This document shows, one piece after another, positions 45,680 to 55,900 of a DNA stretch of 64,000 nucleotides; within the stretch, counting starts at the first letter, position 1, and every line of letters begins with the position of its first letter. The position numbers were made by a program, and so were the translations under genes. The stretch spans positions 82,643 to 146,642 of the forward strand of contig JAAVDX010000014.1 in assembly GCA_014801585.1 (NCBI GenBank), read 5' to 3'. Source of the stretch: Bacteroides sp. Its GTDB lineage: Bacteria; Bacteroidota; Bacteroidia; Bacteroidales; Muribaculaceae. A model generated the notes under the pieces. It made no database searches. It was not told the DNA's origin and saw only the letters and a program-made list of their open reading frames with translations.

Positions 45680-46672
45680 TCATTTCGTAAGATAGATCTT
45701 GGTCAGGAGTTCCTCATATTCTTCCCGGCAATCACTGTTGACGGTCACTCCTCCCCCACTGTGGAAGTATAATTTTCCGTCAGCGCTTCGCTGAATGCAA
45801 CGTATCATTACGGCTGACTGCATAAGCCGACCATCGAAATAGCCGAAAACTCCTGTATACCATCCACGCGACCGTCGTTCAGCCCGCGCAATAAGATCCA
45901 TAGTAGATGGTTTTGGAGCGCCGGTTATACTTCCGGCCGGAAGCAGCGGAAGAATTATGTCACCGAAATCATATCTTTTTGCCGGCGCTATTCGCCCTGA
46001 TATCTCGGAACTCGTCTGAAGGATATCCCGTGTATCGGCAGCGATTCTTTCAAGATATCTCAACCGAGGCACCTCCACATCTTCGGCTACAATATTCAGA
46101 TCATTGCGTAGAAGATCTACTATTGTAAAATGCTCACAGGTCTCTTTATAATCCTCCGTCAATATCCGGGCTGCGTCAGGAATAGATGCGTCAATTGTCC
46201 CTTTCATAGGAAACGCAGAAATTCTGTCCCCTCCTATCGTCACAAATGGCTCTGGAGAGAAACACACGAATTCATCTTCTATCAGGAGTTTAAATGGAGC
46301 ATTCGAATAATGAAACACATTGCGAAGCGTGCCTGAGAGTTCTATTTCAGTAGGAGCAGTAAGGTTGGCGAGGAAAGAGTCACCACGTAAAAGCCCCTTC
46401 CGGATCACACTGAACATTTCAGCATAATCTTCCAAACTAACAGGACTGACAATTCTCAGGCGGGGCTGCTCTGAAAAATCTGAGCGTAGAGATTTATAAT
46501 TTGGGTAGTTCCCTACACCCCTAACCTCCCATAATATCTCTGAGGATGAAAACGGAGAGTCCAGAATAAAACAACGTCCGCATGCATAATCCACGCCCCA
46601 AAGAAAAGAACATCCGGCGCGGCCAAAGGTGTTCATTCTACTTCTCAGTTCGTCAAATTCTATATATTCCAT
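45680..46672 (-). CDS. pabB: Aminodeoxychorismate synthase component I
   Basis: PabB makes 4-amino-4-deoxychorismate from chorismate with ammonia from PabA. From the ATG at 46672 it has 330 residues, a compact chorismate-binding domain without the long N-terminal part. FPMKGTID carries the Lys typical of ADC synthase, where anthranilate synthase has Ala. EHFTIVDLLRNDL, LLPAGSITGAPK and FHSGGGVTVNSD are chorismate enzyme motifs. I chose 46672 because the codons upstream overlap the divergent pabA promoter. Confidence 0.93.
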   Translation of the reverse strand: MEYIEFDELRSRMNTFGRAGCSFLWGVDYACGRCFILDSPFSSSEILWEVRGVGNYPNYKSLRSDFSEQPRLRIVSPVSLEDYAEMFSVIRKGLLRGDSFLANLTAPTEIELSGTLRNVFHYSNAPFKLLIEDEFVCFSPEPFVTIGGDRISAFPMKGTIDASIPDAARILTEDYKETCEHFTIVDLLRNDLNIVAEDVEVPRLRYLERIAADTRDILQTSSEISGRIAPAKRYDFGDIILPLLPAGSITGAPKPSTMDLIARAERRSRGWYTGVFGYFDGRLMQSAVMIRCIQRSADGKLYFHSGGGVTVNSDCREEYEELLTKIYLTK

Positions 46673-46706
46673 AGGTATCAAGGAATAATTTTTGTACAAA
46701 ATTATG

Positions 46707-46714
46707 TAACTTTG
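46707..46714 (+). promoter_or_regulatory. -7 element of pabA
   Basis: TAACTTTG lies 20 nt before the GTG at 46734. The pabB start is 35 bp away on the other strand, so this short gap must hold both divergent promoters. Confidence 0.55.
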
Positions 46715-46733
46715 CACAAAAATAAAAGTGATT

Positions 46734-47360
46734 GTGAAAATACTTTTGATTGATAATTACGACTCCTTCGTATACAACATCGTAGGACTGCTTCAAAAAT
46801 GTAGCCGGATTTTTCCTGATCTGGCATGGGACGTCAAAAGAAATGATTCTGTTATTGTAAGCGATACAGATTCTTACGATGGTATCATTCTCTCGCCCGG
46901 TCCCGGACTTCCTTCCGAGGCCGGACGGTTGCTTGATATTATCCGGTATGCAGCCGGACGTCGGCCAATACTTGGGATATGTCTGGGTTGTCAGGCAATC
47001 GCTGAACATTATGGGGCAAAATTGCGCCAACTTAAATCACCTCGCCACGGACATTGCTCCCAACTCAACATTATCGATGACAAGGATCCCGTAATGGGAT
47101 TCTTAAAGAAGACTCATGAAAATGACAAGCAGGGGATGGTAGGAAGATACCATTCATGGGTAATTGATGATGAGAGTATCACTCCGACTACCCCACTCTG
47201 CATTACATCACATGATGAAGAGGGTCATATCATGTCAATACGCCACACCGAACTTCCTATCTTCGGACTGCAATTCCACCCGGAAAGCATAATCTCAACC
47301 GATGGCCCACGCATACTCTCCAACTTCCTGCGAATCCTGACTGTGGATAGTTTGAAATAA
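46734..47360 (+). CDS. pabA: Glutamine amidotransferase, ADC synthase component II (PabA/TrpG type)
   Basis: The class I amidotransferase supplies ammonia to PabB. From GTG 46734 the protein starts KILLIDNYDSF, the standard PabA/TrpG N-terminus, and has the nucleophile Cys in GICLGCQAIAEHYG and the late His-Glu in LQFHPESI. The 208-residue length fits. Because pabB lies divergent next to it and no tryptophan genes are near, PabA is preferred over TrpG; it may serve both pathways. GTG at 46728 is also in frame. Confidence 0.9.
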   Translation: MKILLIDNYDSFVYNIVGLLQKCSRIFPDLAWDVKRNDSVIVSDTDSYDGIILSPGPGLPSEAGRLLDIIRYAAGRRPILGICLGCQAIAEHYGAKLRQLKSPRHGHCSQLNIIDDKDPVMGFLKKTHENDKQGMVGRYHSWVIDDESITPTTPLCITSHDEEGHIMSIRHTELPIFGLQFHPESIISTDGPRILSNFLRILTVDSLK

Positions 47361-47444
47361 CAGTCCTTACTTCTGCTGTTTTTTGGGGATTTTGGTAACA
47401 GATTTTATCTCACGCTTTTGCATTATCAAGCTGAAAAAGATCGA

Positions 47445-47480
47445 GAAACGCTGAATCCTTTGTGCAGGATTCAGCGTTTC
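47445..47480. terminator. Terminator between pabA and the GH5 gene
   Basis: GAAACGCTGAATCCT (47445-47459) pairs exactly with its complement (47466-47480) around a 6-nt loop. A T-rich run follows on the minus side, so it best serves the GH5 gene; it can serve both. Confidence 0.85.
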
Positions 47481-47556
47481 CGTCTGATTTACCTATAACT
47501 ATCTTTACCTGTAAATTACGTCATTACAACGATCTGTATAATTTCTTGTTCCGTGG

Positions 47557-48819
47557 TTACTTGTTGAGTTTGATCGATTGGATATAATCGTCGTGCTTAA
47601 GCATCTTGGAGGCTTTGGCATTTTCTACGTATTGATTGAGCAGCTCAACGCCTCGTTCCTGCGAACAAAGTTTGCGAGCCTCTCTTATCTCACCATAACT
47701 TCCACGCGGAGCTTCTACAAACTCTACAAGCTCCTCTTTCCATCCTTCGGGAACGTCAACACCCGTCATCGAACTATTGGCAATCTTCTTATAAGGCCAG
47801 AAGGTATATCCGATATTATTGTCGACAAGCACGTCGACAAAATTTGATTGCCATTCATTTGTGTTATGACCGATTTCACCCATATACATAGGAAGTCCGG
47901 TCTTATCCCGGAAGTCAATATAGGATCGTATTGCATCGGCCGATGCATCTCCGCCATATCGATGACACGTGTACATTATATTGTTGTCGAAAGTCCAGTC
48001 TGTAAAATTACCGAATTCCGAGTTCCACTGCGGTCCGCCGAGCAGCACGATATGTTTCGGATCGACTTTACGGATAGCTTCAACCGTGCGGATATACAAG
48101 GGTTCAAGAGCTTTATTAAGCTTTTCACGTTCTTCACCCTCCCAATAAGTGGCGATCGGTTCATTAGCAAGTTCGTAGCCGAGAATCGCATCTTCTCCGG
48201 CATAACGCAGAGCGATGTCAGTCCAGATCTTTACAAACTGATCCTGAGCCTCAGGATCTGTCATAAGCCATGGATAACCATAGCTGTCGTCGATGTTGTC
48301 ACCGGTCTGCCCTCCGGGGCAATCATGCATGTCGAGGATAAGACGAAGACCATTGCGTCGCGCCCACTTCACACAGTCATCAATTCTGCGGAAACCTTCC
48401 TGAGGATCGTTTAACCCCATATAGTCTTCTGAAGTGAAGAGTTTATAGTTGAAAGGCACTCGAATTGTATTGGCTCCTGTGGAAGCGATAAACTTGAAGT
48501 CCTCTTCAGTGATATAGTTATCCTTGAAGTTCTGCCAGAACTTGCGTGTCTCCGCCGGACCGACAAGCTGACAAAAAGCCTCGTCGATGAAATGAGGGGA
48601 ATTGATCTTGGAAAAACCGAACATGTATCCTTCCGGATTAAGCCAGTTGCCGAGATTAGTACCTTTGATAAAAAATTTATCTCCATTTTCATCCACGATA
48701 TCATGACCCTTGACGTGGAGGAATCCCTGAGGAGAAGCAGCGTTTGCCTTGGTAGTGGCCGCTCCTATCAGCAGGAGCGACACACCAAGCAGTTGTAGAA
48801 ATAAATTTGTAGTTTTCAT
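47557..48819 (-). CDS. Glycoside hydrolase family 5 endo- or exo-beta-glucanase
   Basis: The 420-residue protein has a signal peptide (ending TTKANAASP) and a GH5 TIM barrel. The acid/base Glu is E220 in GYELANEPI and the nucleophile E315 in MYMGEIGHN; other cellulase superfamily marks are NLGNWLNPEGYMF and LILDMHDCPGGQ. The start similar to exo-1,3-glucanases (KGTNLGNWL) suggests action on beta-1,3 or mixed-linkage glucan. It is divergent from the PUL regulator with a 433-bp gap, and is probably part of the same glucan system. Confidence 0.9.
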   Translation of the reverse strand: MKTTNLFLQLLGVSLLLIGAATTKANAASPQGFLHVKGHDIVDENGDKFFIKGTNLGNWLNPEGYMFGFSKINSPHFIDEAFCQLVGPAETRKFWQNFKDNYITEEDFKFIASTGANTIRVPFNYKLFTSEDYMGLNDPQEGFRRIDDCVKWARRNGLRLILDMHDCPGGQTGDNIDDSYGYPWLMTDPEAQDQFVKIWTDIALRYAGEDAILGYELANEPIATYWEGEEREKLNKALEPLYIRTVEAIRKVDPKHIVLLGGPQWNSEFGNFTDWTFDNNIMYTCHRYGGDASADAIRSYIDFRDKTGLPMYMGEIGHNTNEWQSNFVDVLVDNNIGYTFWPYKKIANSSMTGVDVPEGWKEELVEFVEAPRGSYGEIREARKLCSQERGVELLNQYVENAKASKMLKHDDYIQSIKLNK

Positions 48820-49252
48820 GATGTATCTTTTGGAAGTTCGTTCAATAATTGATATGCGAAATTACTAATATTCTCCATATGAATCATAAGAGTGCCCTGA
48901 AAAGGTAAATTTGCTATCGTGAGGCTCTATTATAAAAATCAATTAATCAGCAATTAATCGACTATCCGGATTAAAATATTGGTAAATCCAAGTGACACCG
49001 GCTTCCTATCGACTTTCCACTATAAAATTCGCCTTCTCACCTTCATATTGATAATGAATAGCACTATTATGAAGAGTCCGGGCCACAATATATTTCAACC
49101 TCATTGATGGAGGCTAAGAGGCGCTGAGAATAAAAATGCGGATGATTGCTTAAAAAATGATAATAAGTCTTTGCTGCTTATAAAATTTTTTATAATTTTA
49201 TGGTCGAAATTCAGACTTATGTGTTAACTCGCTCTGAAATTCCACTAAGACC
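48820..49252. other. 433-bp divergent intergenic region of the PUL
   Basis: Between the divergent GH5 gene and the DUF6377 regulator there is no gene of useful size. It holds the regulator's promoter (49170-49200), an imperfect direct repeat AATTAATC near 48937-48959 and, on the minus strand, a weak -7 like TAATTTCG near 48857. It is the likely control region of both genes. Confidence 0.7.
49170..49200 (+). promoter_or_regulatory. Promoter of the DUF6377 regulator gene
   Basis: TTTG (49170-49173), 19 bp, then TAATTTTA (49193-49200), one base off consensus. The spacer contains CTGCTTATAAAA, which recurs in the large inverted repeat downstream of GH16. Confidence 0.5.
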
Positions 49253-50974
49253 ATGCCTTTAAACTCAAAAATATATCTTTTCTTCTTTATATTTCTATCT
49301 TCTCTATTAATAGCGCCTGATGCATCGGCTAAACGCGATGCCGCTGTTGAAGAGAATATCATACTTCTACAGCGCCTTGACTCTCTGATTGCCCATCGCG
49401 ATAAGCTTATTGAGCGTAAAGAGGAGCGTATCAAAAAATTGAAGGCTGATTATCTTCGGGCACCTAACTTCAACCGACGCTTAGAGTCAGCCCGGAAGCT
49501 TTATAAGGAATATAGTGTCTATAATTCGGATTCCGCTCTTTACTATGCTCATAAGGCTACCGAACTTGCCGGCAGGAGCAGCGACTCCAATCCGGATCTT
49601 CTTGCATCATGTAAATTAGATGAAATTTTCATCTACACTACACAAGGTTTTGGAGAAGAAGCGTTGCGCCGATTGGAAAGTATCAATACCGCTGAATTGT
49701 CGAATGAGATGAAAATTGAATATTTCCAGGTTGGACAATATATCTATTCCACTCAGGCACTTTTCAATACCAATGGTAAACTTTCCGATCCCTACATCGG
49801 GAAATCCAATGCTTTCCGCGATTCTCTGGTGCGCCTTGATCCTCACGGAGCGGATAACGCTGCCTGGGCACCGATAGCACTACAGGTAGAGAAGGATTCG
49901 TCAATCTATACTCCTCCCGTAAGAGCTGTAGAACGTCTCAAGCAGATTGTCGATTCAGCTTCTGAGCCCAACAGAGATAACGCTATCAACGCTTATTGGC
50001 TATCGCGCCATTATAAATTGATCGGCGACGACGTGAATATGATACGTTATCTTACGAAGGCTGCAATCTATGATACTGAAATCGAAAATCGAGAAATTGC
50101 AGCACTTACCGAACTTGCCCAATGGCTTTACCATCATAATGATCTGGATCGGGCGTATACTTATCTGATTTATAGTTCGGATCAGGCCAATGCCTATCAT
50201 AATCGAGCTCGTATGCTGAACGTCAGCGCATTACTCCCGACCATACGTGATGCATATAGAGAAGCCCTGAAGAAGAGTGATGATAAATTACGCTTCTTCC
50301 TTTGGATTCTTGTCGCACTTAGTATCGTGCTTATTGGATTAGTCATCTTCATCGTATTCAAAAACCGGAGTCTGCATCGGACCCGACTGGCTCTAAGCAA
50401 ATCCAACAGCAAACTAAAAGAGACTGTTGCTGATCGTGATAATGCTATCAGTGCGCTCGAAGAATCAAATGAAGCTTTAGAGAAATCGAATTCAGCTCTT
50501 GAAACCACGAATATTGCTCTTGAAAAATCTAATAGCGCTCTTTCGAATGCCAATTCCGAGCTCAGCAAGGATGCTAAAGTAAAGGAGGGGCTGGTCATAA
50601 TGTCATATCGGCTTGCCTCCGACCATATTAATGCTCTGGATGAATACCGCAAAAAGCTGCTGCGAAAATACAAGATGAAACAAATGGTAGAGCTCGGTGC
50701 GGAACTCAATGATCAGGAACTCATCAAAGACCCTTATAAGAATTTCTACGCCGCTCTTGACCACACGATGCTCACTCTTTATCCTGATTTTATTTCCGAA
50801 TACAATCAGACAGTGCCGGAGGATCAAAGATTCGATCCTGCTCCTTTTCTTAAGTCGCGCAACTTAAATACCCGCTTACGCATTTTCGCATTGCGCCGCC
50901 TCGGAGTCGAAAAAAGCGCTGACATCGCCGGAATATTGAATATATCCATCCGCACAGTCTACAACAATCGTTAA
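49253..50974 (+). CDS. DUF6377 membrane regulator with TPR-like sensor and C-terminal HTH
   Basis: The 573-residue protein has a signal peptide, a periplasmic part with TPR-like helices (YNSDSALYYAHKATELAG and similar), a membrane segment near residues 348-370 (FLWILVALSIVLIGLVIFIV), a long coiled coil with repeats of EKSNSAL type, and a cytoplasmic DUF6377 domain ending in a helix-turn-helix (VEKSADIAGILNISIRTVYN). Such SusR-like proteins sense sugars in the periplasm and activate a neighbouring PUL. It precedes GH16-susC-susD. It stops after TVYNNR, right after the recognition helix, where relatives run on for 15-30 residues, so the end may be truncated. Confidence 0.85.
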   Translation: MPLNSKIYLFFFIFLSSLLIAPDASAKRDAAVEENIILLQRLDSLIAHRDKLIERKEERIKKLKADYLRAPNFNRRLESARKLYKEYSVYNSDSALYYAHKATELAGRSSDSNPDLLASCKLDEIFIYTTQGFGEEALRRLESINTAELSNEMKIEYFQVGQYIYSTQALFNTNGKLSDPYIGKSNAFRDSLVRLDPHGADNAAWAPIALQVEKDSSIYTPPVRAVERLKQIVDSASEPNRDNAINAYWLSRHYKLIGDDVNMIRYLTKAAIYDTEIENREIAALTELAQWLYHHNDLDRAYTYLIYSSDQANAYHNRARMLNVSALLPTIRDAYREALKKSDDKLRFFLWILVALSIVLIGLVIFIVFKNRSLHRTRLALSKSNSKLKETVADRDNAISALEESNEALEKSNSALETTNIALEKSNSALSNANSELSKDAKVKEGLVIMSYRLASDHINALDEYRKKLLRKYKMKQMVELGAELNDQELIKDPYKNFYAALDHTMLTLYPDFISEYNQTVPEDQRFDPAPFLKSRNLNTRLRIFALRRLGVEKSADIAGILNISIRTVYNNR

Positions 50975-51371
50975 GATCCCGCGACGGCTTCGTTTCCTAC
51001 CTACTTCGCAGCTCCTTATCCAGACTCCCTTCGATCTCCTGCTACTCGCTAATAGATGTTGACGGAGGGAGTTGACCGCCATGCCTTCATATGCCTCACT
51101 ACGATCATCTGACCTTACAATAAATCAATATCCACGTGACAAATCACTCTTTCAGAGAGAAACACCACATCCTAACAATTTACCTTAACATACAAATATA
51201 ATCCTACTAATCAATCAAATAATTCTTTATCAGTTTACCTTATCATTCACCTTCGCCTTTCATAGGATTTTTTTTTACTAATTTTACAACCGTTAATAAT
51301 TCTGCACCCTATTTGAGAATTATTGTTAAAACAATTTAAAAATAACCTTGCATTACAAATAACCATTTATA
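50975..51371. other. 397-bp intergenic region upstream of the GH16 gene
   Basis: No gene is seen. ACTCCCTTCG (about 51025) and CGGAGGGAGT (about 51062) could form a hairpin with one mismatch that ends the regulator transcript. Near the GH16 start lie ATTGTTAAAACAAT (51322-51335), an inverted repeat, and TAACCTTG (51343-51350), a near-consensus -7 box about 17 bp after the TTG in that repeat. The GH16 start is 22 nt further on. Confidence 0.55.
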
Positions 51372-52763
51372 ATGATTAAGCTGAAAAACTCAATTCTATG
51401 TTTGGCATTACTGTGCCCCATAGTGGCTCTGACAGCAATGTCATGTGGCGACGATAACGACGATCCGACAGCGCCGGTTACAGACATAAGTGTGAGCGTA
51501 TCGCAAGAAGCCTTAACGGTAGGTCCTGAGGCCGGGAAATACTCTCTGACTGTGGAAGCTACAGCAGACTGGTCTATCGCATGCGATGCGGAATGGGTGA
51601 CTGTCAGACCATCCGGCGGAGTGAAAAATACTCCGGTAGACGTGCAGATTTCTGTCACTGCGAATACGGCTATGGACGAACGCATCGCCGAAATCCGAAT
51701 CACGAGCGGTGGCCGGACGGCAAAAACAATCATTCTAACGCAAGGATACGTCACAAGTGCAGTAGCTTCGCTCAACAATCTTACGATGAGCGGTGCGGAA
51801 TCTTCGGCCAATATAGTCGTCACGGCAAACGCTGACTGGACAATCAATTCTGATGCCTCATGGATTACGATCACTCCGGCTAAGGGTGGAAAGGGAGAGA
51901 CAACAGTTGCATTAAAGGCAGCGGCAAATAATGACTCTGCCGATCGCGAGACTACCCTATCGCTCATATGTGGTGATAAGTCAACAGAAATTAAGGTGCT
52001 TCAGCTGAGCGATGCTATCACCATACCGGAAGGATATACTCTCGTATGGAGCGATGAGTTTAACGGCAACACATTGGGGAGAGACTGGGTAGCAGAGAAC
52101 TGGCCGGCCGGATACGTCAACAACGAACTCCAGATATATACCTCCAAACCCGTCGACGGCAAATCAACTCTCGTCGTAGAGAATGGTATGCTTAATATAA
52201 ATTGCTTCAAAGCAGCCGACGGTAAGGTATATTCAGGTCGAATCAACGCACGTCCTAACACCGGTTGGACATACGGATATTTCGAGGCCCGAATAAATCT
52301 TCCCTCAGGAAAAGGCACATGGCCGGCTTTCTGGATGATGCCTTCCAACGTCGACTGGAATACTAACCCGTGGCCGAGATGCGGTGAGATTGATATTATG
52401 GAGGAAGTCGGAGCTAATCCCAACTATGTCTCATCATCTCTCCACACGGAGAATTACAACCATACCAAAGGCACACAGAAGACACATGAGATGTATCTTC
52501 CCGGAGCGGAAGGCTCATTCCATGTATATGCTCTGGAATGGACTGAAGATGAAATCATCACATACGTCGACGGTAAAGTACAGCTCCGCGCTACACGTGC
52601 TTCGATGGGCACAGATCACGCTTCATGGCCTTTCCATTATGCTTTCTACCCGATTCTTAACCTTGCATGGGGTGGCGACTGGGGCGGATATAAGGGAGTT
52701 AATGATAACGCCCTGCCCGTCACGATGAAAGTCGACTATGTAAGAATATTCCAGAAGAAATAA
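51372..52763 (+). CDS. GH16 endo-beta-glucanase lipoprotein with two BACON domains
   Basis: The 463-residue protein has a lipoprotein signal (LTAMSCGDD, Cys near residue 25), two BACON domains (about 35-125 and 126-212, with WSIACDAEWVTVRP and WTINSDASWITITP) and a C-terminal GH16 domain. The catalytic ExDxxE motif is E339, D341 and E344 in GEIDIMEE. It should cut beta-1,3 or mixed-linkage glucan (laminarin-like) at the cell surface. BACON domains hold the enzyme off the membrane or touch mucin or glycan. A 55-bp inverted repeat separates it from susC. Confidence 0.95.
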   Translation: MIKLKNSILCLALLCPIVALTAMSCGDDNDDPTAPVTDISVSVSQEALTVGPEAGKYSLTVEATADWSIACDAEWVTVRPSGGVKNTPVDVQISVTANTAMDERIAEIRITSGGRTAKTIILTQGYVTSAVASLNNLTMSGAESSANIVVTANADWTINSDASWITITPAKGGKGETTVALKAAANNDSADRETTLSLICGDKSTEIKVLQLSDAITIPEGYTLVWSDEFNGNTLGRDWVAENWPAGYVNNELQIYTSKPVDGKSTLVVENGMLNINCFKAADGKVYSGRINARPNTGWTYGYFEARINLPSGKGTWPAFWMMPSNVDWNTNPWPRCGEIDIMEEVGANPNYVSSSLHTENYNHTKGTQKTHEMYLPGAEGSFHVYALEWTEDEIITYVDGKVQLRATRASMGTDHASWPFHYAFYPILNLAWGGDWGGYKGVNDNALPVTMKVDYVRIFQKK

Positions 52764-52765
52764 AT

Positions 52766-52820
52766 TTGCAACAAGTAGTTTTTATAAGCAGTGGCTGCTT
52801 ATAAAAACTACTTATTGCAA
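52766..52820. repeat. 55-bp near-perfect inverted repeat between GH16 and susC
   Basis: Arms of 26 bp (52766-52791 and 52795-52820) match with one mismatch around TGG; the core AAGTAGTTTTTATAAGCAG is exact. It starts 3 nt after the GH16 stop. No T-run follows, so a plain terminator is doubtful. The 12-mer CTGCTTATAAAA in the right arm also occurs at 49174-49185 in the regulator's promoter. Confidence 0.8.
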
Positions 52821-52976
52821 ACTCTCCTACCAACCTGACACCGACGTTTATTCCTTTGCGATAGTATTTCTCTCCACTTATGACACCACCACGAACTAAC
52901 GCATGAAATAATCCACTATAGTTTAGACAATAATTAAGAAAACCTTACATATAATTCTAACTTAACCCAAGTCCAG

Positions 52977-55900
52977 ATGAAAAAGTTAACCTTATTTCTC
53001 ATCATGGTATTGACATATTTGGGAATATACGCCCAAAATGTCAATGTCTCCGGTACGGTTACGTCATCGCTTGACGGTGAACCGCTTATCGGCGTTACTG
53101 TTATGGTGAAAGGGACATCGACCGGCACTTCCACCGATGTCGACGGACAGTTCTCCATTAATGCAAAACCGGGCTCTACCCTTTATTTCTCTTATATCGG
53201 CTACACTCCGAAAGAGGTAAAGGTCAGCGGCCAGACTTCTAACCTCAACATCACACTCATTGAGGATTCTCAGATTCTTGATGATGTGGTAGTCGTAGGT
53301 TATGGCACACAGAAGAAGAGTGTCGTGACTGCGGCAATCTCTCAGGTAGGAGAAGAGACTCTCGCTCAGACCCTTCCGACCAACGTACAGAACGCACTTA
53401 AGGGTGTTACTGCAGGTGTGACTGCAACAACATCGAATGGTCAGCCGGGCAACTCGGCTCAGATTCGTGTGCGTGGTGTCGGCACAATCAACGATTCCAA
53501 CCCTCTCTACATCGTCGATGGAATGCCTATCGAGGGAGGTATCGATTATCTTAACCCTTCAGATATCAAGAGTATCGAGGTGCTTAAGGATGCTGCTTCG
53601 GGTGCTGTATATGGTGCGCGTGCAGCCAATGGTGTTGTTCTCGTGACTACCAAGACAGGTGTTCAGGGTCGTGCGAAAATCACGTATGACTTCTCTTACG
53701 GCTGGCAGTCAAAGCAGAAATCTGTCAAGATGCTTAACGCCACTCAGTATGCTATCATGAAGAATGAAGCATATCTCAACGCAGGTCAGCCCGGTCCCTA
53801 TCAGAATCCTTACAGCTACGGCACCGGATATGACTGGCAGGCAGCTATCTTCAACGATAATGCTCCTACGATGAATCATCAGGTATCAATCTCCGGCGCA
53901 AGTGAGAAGGTCAATTACTTCCTCTCTTTCGGTTATTTCACTCAGGATGGTATCATCGGCGGCAATTATGATCAGTCAAACTATGATCGTCTGACATTGC
54001 GTGCCAACAACATCTATACTCTCTTCGACGACTCTAAGAAGCGCAACTGGCTCAATAGCTTCACTCTTACCACTAACATCTCTTATGCCCGTATCCACTC
54101 CAAGGGATTCGGCGGTGGTGGTGGCTACTATGGCGGTGCTATCACCAACGCCCTCGGTATGTCGCCTATGCTGACTCCTACGCTTACTCCGGGTTCGGAA
54201 GGATATCAGCATCAGCTGGATTATTATGCTCACAATAGCTCTTATGTTCCACGTTACGATGCCGACGGCAACCTATACACTGTGCCCGAAGCATTCGGCG
54301 GCGGCTATCAGGAATTGACCAACCCGTTCTATGGATGGTCGTTCCCCGCTGCAAGCAACTGGAGCCATAAGATCGTCAGCAACTTCATTGGCGAACTCCA
54401 GATCTGGGATGGCATTAAATATCGTATCAGTTTCGGCGGTGACCTCGCATTCTGGGGAACCAACAGCCACACCGAACCTAACTACTACAGCAACCTGAGC
54501 AATACCGACGCTATCCACGCAAGCGCTTATTCTGAATCCAACCGTGGATGGACATGGCAGCTTGAAAACATCATCTTCTACGATAAGAACTTCGGCGACC
54601 ATCATCTCAACGTAGTGCTCGGCGAATCAGCAAAACAGAGCACCGGCTGGTGGATGAATACTTCTGCCAACAAGCTTTACAACTTCAATAAGCCATGGGT
54701 CACTGTAGCACAGGGCGCTCCCGGCGAGGAGGATGGCGGCAATCGTACCGGTAACGCAGGTCCGAATTCAGCTTGGCCCAAACTCCTCTCTTACTTCGGC
54801 CGTGTATCTTACGACTATGATTCCCGTTATATGGCACAGGTGACTGTACGTCGTGATGGTTCTTCACGTTTCGGTGCTAATCATAAGTGGGCTACATTCC
54901 CATCCTTCTCTGTAGGTTGGAATCTTACCAACGAAGCATTCCTCAAATCCCGTCCCATCTGGTGGAACAATACAAAGCTCCGCGTATCCTGGGGTAAGAA
55001 CGGTAACGAGGCAATCGGTGACTTCCGCTATACTGTGCTCACCGACGGCAACAACAACTACTACTTCGGTCCGGAGGGCTCAAGCCAGACCTATGGTTCG
55101 AAAGCTTCAGGCATCGCTAACCCCGATCTCAAATGGGAGGAATCGACTCAGACCGACGTAGGTCTTGACTTCGGATTCCTCAACAATTCACTGCAGTTCA
55201 CTTTCGACTGGTATAAGAAGCGCACCACCGGAATGCTCATGACCATGATGGTCCCGACTTATGTAGGTGAGACCGCTCCTATCGGCAACGTCGGCACAAT
55301 GGATAATACCGGCGTGGAAATGGAACTTCGCTGGGCCCGCAACTTCGGTGAGTTTGAGGTCAATCTTAGCGGTAATCTCTCTTACGTGAAGAATAAACTC
55401 GTCAACCTCGGTAACTCTGAAGGCTGGCGCAGTGAGGTCAGCAACGGCACTGCAGGCGACATCGCACGCTCCATGAATGGCGAACCCTTCCCCTTCTTCT
55501 ATGGCTATAAGACCGCAGGCATATTCCAGAATCAGGCTGAAGCCGATGCTTACAATGAAAAGTATGGCCTCACTCCCGGCATGGTTTCCTGGTATGCTCA
55601 GCCCGGTGATGTCATCTTCGTCGACACCAATGGCGACGGCACAATCAATGACAACGACCGTACAAAGATTGGTAAAGGTCTGCCGGATTGGACTTACGGT
55701 TTCAACGTAGGTTTCGGATGGAAGGGCATCCAGCTCTCAGCTTACTTCCAGGGCGTTTGGGGCAACCAGATCTATGATGCTTCGCTCCGTAGCGATACTC
55801 CCGCGAAGAATCTCCCTGCATGGATGCTCAACCGCTGGACCGGTGAAGGCACTTCCAACAGAATTCCTATCTACCGCCTCGGCGACTCCCGCAACTGGCA

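Noticed and set aside
51322..51335. ATTGTTAAAACAAT as a Rex operator.
   Set aside because: Arm sequence and spacing do not fit known Rex sites; the AT-rich region makes chance likely.
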